From NCBI GenBank assembly GCA_017405545.1, contig JAFRAF010000029.1:1-22219 (forward strand): 22,219 bases of DNA, in the 5' to 3' direction. The notes below the pieces were generated by a model. It saw nothing but the letters and a program-made list of their open reading frames with translations. It was not told where the DNA came from and searched no databases. Source of the stretch: Oscillospiraceae bacterium. Its GTDB lineage: Bacteria > Bacillota > Clostridia > Oscillospirales > Oscillospiraceae. The position numbers and the translations under genes are program-made. Positions 16,117-22,219 of this stretch are shown here, one piece after another (the first letter of the stretch is position 1; the number at the start of each line of letters is the position of its first letter).

Positions 16117-16156
16117 AATACGCGGCACGGCTCTTCGGCCATGCCGCGTATTTTTG
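16117..16156 (+). terminator. Terminator of the pyrophosphatase gene
   Basis: AATACGCGGCA pairs perfectly with TGCCGCGTATT over a 14-nt loop containing a small GGC/GCC stem, followed by further T residues, 46 nt after the stop. Confidence 0.88.
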
Positions 16157-16219
16157 CGCATGCTGCATTTCGGGCTCCGAGGCGGCGCTGTCGCAGTATT
16201 ATCTATATGCGTCCGGGCC

Positions 16220-16248
16220 TTGAAATAGCCGTACCGGGATTATATAAT
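16220..16248 (+). promoter_or_regulatory. Promoter of pepT
   Basis: TTGAAA (16220-16225) and TATAAT (16243-16248) are 17 nt apart, a near-consensus sigma-A promoter. The leader would be only about 26 nt and contains GGAGG before the ATG. Confidence 0.78.
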
Positions 16249-16280
16249 TAAGCGGAAGAAAAAACATAACGGAGGCCCAT

Positions 16281-17513
16281 ATGAGAGCGTACGAGAGATT
16301 TTTGAAATATATAAAGATACATACATCAAGCGATCCGGAATCCGAAGGCTGTCCCTCCGCCCCGCGGGAGTTTGACCTGGCCCGGGAGCTTGTGCGTGAG
16401 CTGAGGGAAATGGGCGTGGAGGATGCCCGCTTCGACGACAACTGCTACGTCTACGGGAGCATTCCCGCCACGCCGGGATATGAGAACGCGGTCAAGCTGG
16501 GCTTTATCTCCCACATGGATACCAGTCCGGAGTTCAGCGGGGAAAACGTAAATCCCGTGATAATCGCCAACTACACGGGCGGCGAAGTGGAGCTGGGCAG
16601 CGGCAGGCTCCTGAGCCCCGACAAGTTCCCCCATCTGGAGCGGCTGAAGGGCCGCAGCCTTATCGTAACCGACGGCCGCACCCTGCTGGGCGCCGACGAC
16701 AAGGCTGGCATCGCGGAGATCATGACCATGGCTGAGCGGGTGCTGTGCAGTGAAACCCCCCACGGGAAGATTTGCATAGCTTTCACCCCCGACGAGGAGA
16801 TAGGCAGAGGAACAGTTGAATTTGATATAAGCGGCTTCGGCGCGGACTTTGCATATACGGTGGACGGGGACGACGAGAACACCATCCAGTATGAAAACTT
16901 CAACGCCTGTCAGGCGGCCTTTGAAATCAGGGGCTTCAACGTCCACACGGGCAGCGCCAAGAATATCATGATAAACGCATCCCTGGTGGCCATGGAGATA
17001 AACTCCATGCTCCCGCCCGGCCAGACGCCAAGGGACACCGAGGGCTACGAGGGCTTTTACCATCTCTGCGGTGTGGAGGGCAACGTGGAGAAGGCCGAGG
17101 CCGTATATATAGTCAGAGACCACGACCCGGAGCTCTTCCGGAAGCGCATTGAGGCCCTTGAGCATATAGAGAAGAGCATCAACGATAAGTACGGCGCGGG
17201 GACCGTGACCCTGACCGTGACCCAGCAGTATAAGAACATGGCCGAGTACATTAAGCCATGCTTCCACCTGGTGGACAACGCCCGCAAGGCCATACGGGAC
17301 TGCGGGATGGAGCCTGTGACCGAGCCCATACGAGGGGGCACCGACGGGGCGAATCTCACATGCGAGGGTCTGCCATGTCCGAATCTGGGCGTGGGCGGCT
17401 TCGCCTTCCACGGGCCCTACGAGCATATCACGATCGAGGGCATGGACAATGTCACCAATACTCTGTGCAGGCTTGTGGAGATATACGCCGGCTGGAACAG
17501 GGAAGAGAATTGA
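16281..17513 (+). CDS. pepT: Peptidase T (tripeptide aminopeptidase)
   Basis: A 410-residue M20B-family di-zinc aminopeptidase that removes N-terminal residues from tripeptides in the cytoplasm. Metal ligands and catalytic residues are visible: His78 and Asp80 in ISHMDTSPE, Asp140 in LLGADDKAGIAE, the catalytic Glu172/Glu173 pair in TPDEEIGRG, Asp195 in YTVDGDDE, and a C-terminal His in AFHGPYEHITIE. The lid domain includes NVHTGSAKNIMINA. Length and order match the family throughout. The ATG follows GGAGG at a good distance and the gene stands alone between its own promoter and a shared terminator, consistent with an amino-acid-fermenting lifestyle. Confidence 0.97.
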   Translation: MRAYERFLKYIKIHTSSDPESEGCPSAPREFDLARELVRELREMGVEDARFDDNCYVYGSIPATPGYENAVKLGFISHMDTSPEFSGENVNPVIIANYTGGEVELGSGRLLSPDKFPHLERLKGRSLIVTDGRTLLGADDKAGIAEIMTMAERVLCSETPHGKICIAFTPDEEIGRGTVEFDISGFGADFAYTVDGDDENTIQYENFNACQAAFEIRGFNVHTGSAKNIMINASLVAMEINSMLPPGQTPRDTEGYEGFYHLCGVEGNVEKAEAVYIVRDHDPELFRKRIEALEHIEKSINDKYGAGTVTLTVTQQYKNMAEYIKPCFHLVDNARKAIRDCGMEPVTEPIRGGTDGANLTCEGLPCPNLGVGGFAFHGPYEHITIEGMDNVTNTLCRLVEIYAGWNREEN

Positions 17514-17553
17514 ACGGCAGTTTAGTCCTTATCGCGGCTATGGCAAAGCGTAA

Positions 17554-17599
17554 AAGACCCGCCGTAGAGCTTCAATAAAACGAAGTCACGGCGGGTCTT
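17554..17599. terminator. Shared terminator between pepT and sodA
   Basis: AAGACCCGCCGT and ACGGCGGGTCTT form a perfect 12-bp stem over a 22-nt loop with an inner CTTC/GAAG stem. The T-run is better on the minus strand (TTTTA), so it chiefly serves sodA, 29 nt away. It probably also ends pepT. Confidence 0.82.
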
Positions 17600-17627
17600 A
17601 TGCGTCTGGTTTGATTTGTCGTTTTAG

Positions 17628-18245
17628 CTACTTTGTCACGCGCTGATAATTTGCCTCTACGGCGGCCCAGTCGAGTATCTCAAACAGGTCCTTTATGTAG
17701 TCGGCCCGGAGATTGCGGTACTTGAGATAGTAGGCGTGCTCCCATACGTCGATGGCAAGCAGGGGGACAAAGCCGGTCCCCTCACTGATGGGATTGTCCT
17801 GATTCGGGCTGGCGGAGGCCATAAGATCGCCGGCCTTGTTGGCGGAGAGCCAGGCCCATCCGGAGCCGAACTGTCCCGCGGCGAGGGCGGAGAGCTTGGC
17901 CTTCAGCTCATCCATGCTGCCGAAGGTTTCATTGATCTTCGCGAGCAGAGCGCCTTCAGGGACCATTTTCGGCGTGGGGGACAGGGTCGAGAAGTAAAGG
18001 TTATGGTTATAGTATCCGCCTCCGTTGTTGCGTACGGCAGTTCTGAGGGCGGGGTCCTCTATCTTATCCAGAGAGGCGAGGAGCTCCTCAATATCCATAT
18101 CGGCCTTGCCGGCTTTTTCAGCCGCGTCATTGAGATTTTTCGTATAGGCGGCATGGTGCTTGCCGTGGTGTGTCTCGACGGTCAGAGCGTCGATTATCGG
18201 CTCCAGCCCGTCGCTGGCGTAGGGCAGCTGATACTGCTGAAACAT
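17628..18245 (-). CDS. sodA: Superoxide dismutase, Mn type
   Basis: A 205-residue Fe/Mn-family superoxide dismutase that turns superoxide into peroxide and oxygen. Metal ligands are His26 (ETHHGKHHAAY), His81 (YYNHNLYF), Asp166 and His170 (IDVWEHAYY). Manganese preference is suggested by GGGYYNH (Gly where iron enzymes carry Gln) and by Gln149 in SPNQDNP, the outer-sphere Gln of Mn enzymes. No signal peptide is present, so it is cytoplasmic. AAGGAGGT lies 8 nt before the ATG. It has its own strong promoter and stands alone. For an anaerobe it would serve transient oxygen exposure. Confidence 0.97.
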   Translation of the reverse strand: MFQQYQLPYASDGLEPIIDALTVETHHGKHHAAYTKNLNDAAEKAGKADMDIEELLASLDKIEDPALRTAVRNNGGGYYNHNLYFSTLSPTPKMVPEGALLAKINETFGSMDELKAKLSALAAGQFGSGWAWLSANKAGDLMASASPNQDNPISEGTGFVPLLAIDVWEHAYYLKYRNLRADYIKDLFEILDWAAVEANYQRVTK

Positions 18246-18278
18246 ATCGTTTTACCTCCTTGAGTTTGGTTTTTTCAG

Positions 18279-18295
18279 GCCGGAATTCTTCCGGC
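18279..18295 (-). promoter_or_regulatory. Leader hairpin of sodA
   Basis: GCCGGAA and TTCCGGC form a perfect 7-bp stem with a 3-nt loop in the untranslated leader, about 35 nt ahead of the start codon on the minus strand. It may stabilise the mRNA or be a repressor site; no known operator was recognised. Confidence 0.45.
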
Positions 18296-18325
18296 TTCCG
18301 AGGACACTGGTTATTATTTTTTATA

Positions 18326-18354
18326 ATTGTACTTTAAGTCCATTCGCCTGTCAA
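18326..18354 (-). promoter_or_regulatory. Promoter of sodA
   Basis: On the minus strand TTGACA (18349-18354), a perfect -35, and TACAAT (18326-18331) are 17 nt apart. No PerR, Fur or MntR box was recognised around it. Between this promoter and the next (18355-18468) I see nothing firm. Confidence 0.8.
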
Positions 18355-18468
18355 TATATATTTGGATACACAACGAGAGCGAACGGGCGACTGCCCGCCG
18401 CGGAAAAAGCCACGTGGACGGACGACAAAAAGATAATGCCGGAGGAGGGATTATTTTGTGTTTTTTAC

Positions 18469-18497
18469 TGGACTGAAAGTGATATTTGGACTATAAT
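18469..18497 (+). promoter_or_regulatory. Promoter of the ACT-UPF0210 operon
   Basis: TGGACT (18469-18474) and a perfect TATAAT (18492-18497) are 17 nt apart. Initiation near 18504 would give a leader of about 130 nt. Confidence 0.6.
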
Positions 18498-18503
18498 AAC
18501 AAA

Positions 18504-18633
18504 ACAGGTCCGTAATGATTCGGCGGGGACAGCACGTTGAAGCCACGCCCCGCTGTCGAAATAATGCTGTGCCGCAGGCGAGGGGTGTGTGCTGATGCCT
18601 TGCCCGCTCGAAAGCGGTGGAATGGAGATTGAA
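18504..18633 (+). promoter_or_regulatory. Structured 130-nt leader of the ACT-UPF0210 operon
   Basis: The leader contains several stems. GCGGGG (18523-18528) can pair with CCCCGC (18548-18553), while GACAGC (18528-18533) can pair with GCTGTC (18552-18557); the two overlap and so exclude each other. GGCGAGG (18577-18583) can pair with CCTTGCC (18598-18604). CCGCT and AGCGG (18604-18617) close a CGAA loop 7 nt before the GGAG ribosome site. Alternative stems next to a ribosome site suggest regulation. It did not match the TPP, cobalamin, THF, glycine, T-box or ZTP (pfl) consensus features I could check by eye. Confidence 0.35.
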
Positions 18634-18903
18634 ATGAGAGCTATAGTAACTGTAATCGGCGTAGACCAGGTGGGCATCATAGCCAAGGTGTGCGGCCTGC
18701 TGGCATCCATGAACATCAATATTCTGGACATAAATCAGACCGTCATGCAGGAGCTTTTCACCATGACCATGCTGGTGGACACTTCCGCGTGCACGACGAC
18801 CTATGAGGATGTCAATGCCGCCCTGACTGCCAAGGGACAGGAGATGGGCATGTCTATAAGGATGCAGCGTGAAGATATCTTCAAGGCCATGCACCAGATT
18901 TGA
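18634..18903 (+). CDS. ACT domain-containing protein (UPF0237 type)
   Basis: An 89-residue protein made of one ACT domain, a small-molecule-binding regulatory fold. It begins MRAIVTVIGVDQVGIIAKVCGLLASMNINILDINQTV, with the family's Gly-x-Asp-x-x-Gly-Ile turn, and ends with strands MTMLVDTSA and MSIRMQRE. The frame is open further upstream (to 18589), but ATG 18634 gives exactly the normal length and has GGAG 6 nt before it. It is followed 9 nt later by the UPF0210 gene, a pairing conserved widely in Firmicutes and some archaea. It therefore probably senses an amino acid or similar ligand for its partner; the ligand is unknown. Confidence 0.92.
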   Translation: MRAIVTVIGVDQVGIIAKVCGLLASMNINILDINQTVMQELFTMTMLVDTSACTTTYEDVNAALTAKGQEMGMSIRMQREDIFKAMHQI

Positions 18904-18912
18904 GGTGAGATA

Positions 18913-20271
18913 ATGCTCAGTCATTCCGATATTCTACAGACGGTGGATATGATAGACCACCAGCATCTGGACATACGTACAATCACAATGGGCATGTCGC
19001 TGCGGGACTGCGCCCATCAGGATATTGCGGAGTGCGCCCGAAGGGTGTACGACAAGATCTGCCGCAACGCCGAACATCTGGTGGAGACGGGCTGCGCCAT
19101 AGAAGCGGAGTACGGCATACCCATAGTAAACAAGCGCATATCCGTGACTCCCGTTGCCATTGTGGCGGAGTCCAGCGACTCGGAGGACTACAGCCCCGTG
19201 GCCGTGGCCATGGACAGAGCCGCAAAAAACTGCGGAGTCAACTTTATAGGCGGCTTCTCCGCCCTCGTGCACAAGGGCTTTACAACAGGGGACAGGCGGC
19301 TTATAAACTCCATACCCTCGGCGCTGGCCGCCACAGAGATGGTCTGCTCCAGCGTAAACGTGGCCAGCACAAAGACGGGCATAAACATGGACGCGGTGTA
19401 TGAGATGGGCCGCATCGTAAAGCGCACGGCGGAGCTGACCGCGGACAGCGGAGGCCTGGGCTGCGCCAAGCTGGTGGTGTTCGCCAACGCCGTGGAGGAC
19501 AACCCCTTTATGGCCGGCGCCTTCCACGGAGTGGGTGAGCCCGAGTGCGTCATTAATGTGGGTGTGTCCGGCCCGGGCGTGGTATACCACACCCTGCAGG
19601 GCGTCAAGGGACAGCCCTTTGACGTGGTGGCGGAGTCCATAAAGAAGACCGCCTTTCGCATAACCCGCATGGGACAGCTCGTGGCTCAGGAGGCATCAAA
19701 GCGCCTGGGCGTGCCTTTCGGCGTAGTGGACCTCTCCCTTGCCCCCACCCCCGCGATGGGCGACAGCGTGGCCAGAGTGCTTGAGGAGATGGGCCTGGAG
19801 GTCTGCGGTACACATGGCACCACGGCGGCCCTGGCTCTGCTCAACGACGCGGTGAAAAAGGGCGGCCTGATGGCCAGCGGACATGTGGGCGGCCTGTCAG
19901 GAGCTTTCATACCCGTCAGCGAGGACGAGGGCATGATAGCTGCTGCCTCCGGCGGCACACTGACGCTTGACAAGCTGGAGGCCATGACTTGCGTCTGCTC
20001 CGTGGGCCTCGACATGATAGCCGTGCCCGGCGACACCACGGCGGAGACCATAGCGGCCATTATAGCGGACGAGTCCGCCATAGGCGTTGTGAACAACAAG
20101 ACCACCGCCGTCAGGATCATACCCGCTCCGGGCAAGAGCGTGGGGGATCAGGTGGAGTTCGGCGGCCTGCTGGGCAGCGCGCCCGTTATGCCCGTACACC
20201 CCGAGAGCGCGGAGACCTTTATCCGCCGGGGAGGACGCATACCCGCCCCGCTGCAGAGCCTGAGAATCTGA
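18913..20271 (+). CDS. UPF0210 (DUF711, PFL-like fold) protein
   Basis: A 452-residue cytoplasmic protein of the UPF0210 family, whose members have a fold related to pyruvate formate-lyase but no proven enzyme activity. Conserved segments include [16 protein letters not shown] near the start, [132 protein letters not shown] and the Pro-rich end. The length is the family norm. AGGTGAG precedes the ATG. It forms an operon with the ACT-domain gene, and the leader before them is structured. I cannot see a C-terminal glycyl-radical motif, so pyruvate formate-lyase activity itself is unlikely. Confidence 0.94.
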   Translation: MLSHSDILQTVDMIDHQHLDIRTITMGMSLRDCAHQDIAECARRVYDKICRNAEHLVETGCAIEAEYGIPIVNKRISVTPVAIVAESSDSEDYSPVAVAMDRAAKNCGVNFIGGFSALVHKGFTTGDRRLINSIPSALAATEMVCSSVNVASTKTGINMDAVYEMGRIVKRTAELTADSGGLGCAKLVVFANAVEDNPFMAGAFHGVGEPECVINVGVSGPGVVYHTLQGVKGQPFDVVAESIKKTAFRITRMGQLVAQEASKRLGVPFGVVDLSLAPTPAMGDSVARVLEEMGLEVCGTHGTTAALALLNDAVKKGGLMASGHVGGLSGAFIPVSEDEGMIAAASGGTLTLDKLEAMTCVCSVGLDMIAVPGDTTAETIAAIIADESAIGVVNNKTTAVRIIPAPGKSVGDQVEFGGLLGSAPVMPVHPESAETFIRRGGRIPAPLQSLRI

Positions 20272-20311
20272 TCGAGGACAAATAATTACTGATAATAAAC
20301 ACTGTCTAAAA

Positions 20312-20354
20312 GCAAGCGTGTCAACTCTTCGGGACCGACACGCTTGCCTGTTTT
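20312..20354 (+). terminator. Terminator of the ACT-UPF0210 operon
   Basis: GCAAGCGTGTC (20312-20322) pairs perfectly with GACACGCTTGC (20337-20347) over a 14-nt loop, followed by CTGTTTT. It lies 40 nt after the UPF0210 stop. Confidence 0.85.
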
Positions 20355-20398
20355 GAGGAGAAAAACAGGTCAATGGCATTTGACTGCTGCAGAAACGA

Positions 20399-20430
20399 AA
20401 AGGGATACACTCAATTGAGTGTATCCCTTT
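20399..20430 (-). terminator. 32-bp perfect palindrome, terminator of the hydroxylase gene
   Basis: AAAGGGATACACTCAA is followed directly by its own reverse complement, with no loop bases. On the minus strand it is followed by TCGTTTC after the stem's own TTT, so the stem's A/T end supplies the T-run. It lies 26 nt beyond the hydroxylase stop. A perfect palindrome could also bind a dimeric regulator. Confidence 0.72.
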
Positions 20431-20456
20431 AAAACTAAGACATATGAAAGTAGTTT

Positions 20457-22219
20457 TTATATCTTGCCAGCCTTCTTCAGACCCTCGAGCACGCGGCCCG
20501 GAGTCAGAGGAGCGACTTCGAAGCGAACGCCGGTGGCGTCTTCAACAGCGGAGAAGATAGCGGGCAGAGTCGGGTTTACACCGCACTCGCCGATACCCTT
20601 GATGCCGAATACACCCTTGGGGTCATTGCTCTCTACAAAGATGGACTCAATCTCGCAGATGTCGTCCGCAGTGGGCAGCATGTACTTGTGGAAGCCGTCG
20701 TTGTAGAAGCCCTTGCCCTCTTCATAGGTCATCTCCTCGCGGGTTGCATAGCCGACGCCCTGAGCCACGCCACCTTCGATCTGACCCTCGCAGAGAGCGG
20801 GGTTGATGACTTTGCCCACGTCGTGAGCGGCGGCGACCTTGATAACCTTTACAAGGCCGAGTTCCATGTCCACCTCGACCTCAGCGGCCTGGGCATACCA
20901 AGGCAGACTGTTGGGCGGTACACGGCAGGCGGAGGACAGGAACTGATGTCCGTAGGAATGAGCTATAGTGGCGAGCTCTTTAATAGAGATCTCTTTGCCG
21001 GAGCCGGATATAATACCGTCTTTGATGCTCAAGGACTCCTGCGGCACCTTGAGATGATTGGCTGCGAAGGAGAGTATATCCTCCTTGAGGGGCTTTGCGG
21101 CCTCAGAAATAACATTACTCACGGAGTACAGTGTGCGGGAGGCGTGAGAGCCGATATCAAAGGAAGCAGAGGCGGTGTCGCCGAATTTCATGACTGCTGT
21201 CTCGAAGGGCAGGCCGAGGAGCTCACAGGCCACCTGGATAAGAGCCGTGGTGGAGCCGGGGCCGATCTCGGGAATACCGGAATTGATCTACAGACAGCCG
21301 TCCTGCTCGATGCGCAGCATTATGGAGTTGTAGTCAACGCAGAAGGGGGCGGCGTTGGAAACGTGGGTGCCGCAGGCGATACCCACACCGCGGCGGATGT
21401 TGCCTGTCTGAGGCTTGCCGCGCTTCTCTTTCCAGCCGATGGCGGCCGCGGCCTTGTCGAGGCACTCGTCCACACCGATGGAGCCGACGTCGAAGGGCCA
21501 GAAGCCCGGAGGATCGCCCGGCTTGCGGGTATTCAGCTTACGCAACTCGATGGGGTCCATATTCAGGACCTGAGCCATCTTATCCACGGCGGCCTCAGCA
21601 ATGGCGGTACCCTGAGGTGTGCCGTAACCGCGGAAGGCGCCGGCGTTCTGCTGGTTGGTATAGATGGGATAGCCGGTGTAGTTTAAGTTGGGGATATAAT
21701 ACGTACCGGCGGTGCCGCAGGCGCCGAGAACTCCGAGCAGCTCCACGCCGAAGGTGGCGTAAGCGCCGGTGTTCATCTTTGCGACTGTATCCATAGCGTA
21801 GAACTTACCGTTCTTTTTGGCGCCCAGTCTGCAGTGGAGGTATCCGCCGTGACGGGTATCGGAAGCTATGATATCCTCTTCACGGGTAAGGAGATATTTA
21901 ACAGGTCTGCCGGATTTTTTTGCAAGGACACAGGCGATGGGCTCTGCCTTGCCGCACATACCTATGCGAACACCGAAGCCGCCGCCGACATAAGGCGGAT
22001 TCATGATGCGAACACGGGATTCGGGTACTCCCAGGGCATATGCGGTGACCATCTTATCAGGGTTGGGGGCCTGAGTGGGGCAGTAGACCTCATAGAAGCC
22101 GTTCTTGTAAGTGGCCACGGCGCCGTGGGTCTCCATCTGGCACTGCTTTACTCGGGGCAGCTCAAGATCAACTTCAACGATCTCGTCGCACTCAGCGAAA
22201 CGGTCTTCAAGATTGCCCT
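20457..22219 (-). pseudogene. Xanthine dehydrogenase-type molybdenum hydroxylase, large subunit, with in-frame amber codon (open at right edge)
   Basis: The molybdopterin-binding subunit of a xanthine dehydrogenase/aldehyde oxidase-family enzyme. About 585 codons are visible; the N-terminus lies beyond the window. Family motifs run in one frame throughout: QCQMETHGAVATY, MNPPYVGGGFGVRIGM, GAFRGYGTPQGTAIAEAAVDK, INSGIPEIGPGSTTALIQVA and, near the end, GIKGIGECGVNPTLPAIFSAV with the catalytic Glu, then TPGRVLEGLKKAGKI. A single TAG at 21288-21290 falls between EQDGCL and INSGIPEIGPG, where relatives have an ordinary residue. Nothing is missing and there is no frameshift. No ribosome site precedes the second half. 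Hence either a fresh nonsense mutation (or a sequencing error) or read-through. Purine or another N-heterocycle is the likely substrate class. Confidence 0.88.

Noticed and set aside
18504..18633. ZTP (pfl-motif) riboswitch ahead of the PFL-like gene
   Set aside because: Although a CCGC-GGC element exists at 18572-18579, the conserved 5' domain of the ZTP motif is not seen, and UPF0210 is not the formate-related pfl gene the motif was named after.
20457..21233. C-terminal half of the hydroxylase as a separate gene starting at 21233
   Set aside because: It would begin at a GTG in mid-domain without a ribosome site, and the preceding 54 nt also encode family sequence in the same frame.
20688..21686. 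A 332-codon plus-strand ORF opposite the hydroxylase gene
   Set aside because: Antisense shadow; Gly/Ala/Val/Asp-rich without motifs, while the minus strand has many family motifs on both sides of the amber codon.

Overview
The window looks like about 22 kb of chromosome from a strictly anaerobic Clostridia member, most like a gut Oscillospiraceae/Ruminococcaceae lineage. This is inferred from gene content and style: moderately high GC, frequent ATA isoleucine codons, a short ThiI without a rhodanese domain, tandem CNNM/CorC proteins, a membrane pyrophosphatase of the K+-dependent type, an ACT + UPF0210 (PFL-like) pair, and a clostridial-type molybdenum hydroxylase. No rRNA, tRNA, CRISPR array or phage genes were seen.

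Layout. (1) 1-3001: the start of a copper-type P1B ATPase gene (minus strand, running off the left edge), divergent from an OmpR-family response regulator and its HAMP sensor kinase. (2) 3002-3336: a gene-free convergent gap with a possible small RNA and two strong terminators. (3) 3337-5795: minus-strand thiI-cinA operon with a 4-nt overlap. (4) 6007-9188: two CNNM/CBS metal-transport proteins joined by ATGA, then a VTT (TVP38/DedA-like) membrane protein whose Shine-Dalgarno sits in a hairpin. (5) 9205-11013: an apparently intact IS1182-family insertion sequence. (6) 11326-13639: a Noc/ParB-like protein, a family 4 (4Fe-4S) uracil-DNA glycosylase and a GNAT acetyltransferase. (7) 13966-17513: the membrane pyrophosphatase and peptidase T, each with a good promoter and a terminator. 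(8) 17628-18245: Mn-type superoxide dismutase (minus). (9) 18634-20271: the ACT-domain protein and UPF0210 protein, behind a structured leader. (10) 20457-22219: molybdenum-binding subunit of a xanthine dehydrogenase-type hydroxylase (minus, open at the right edge), broken by one in-frame amber codon.

Most of the window is housekeeping: metal homeostasis, tRNA thiolation, NMN recycling, DNA repair, PPi energy conservation, peptide use and oxidative defence. The less ordinary parts are the amber codon in an otherwise perfectly colinear hydroxylase gene, the possible sRNA downstream of the kinase, several leaders that appear able to hide or expose a ribosome binding site, and the leader of noc, where an IS insertion, a 27-codon ORF and a terminator-like hairpin lie in series. 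I found no clear-cut new multigene defence or mobile system.
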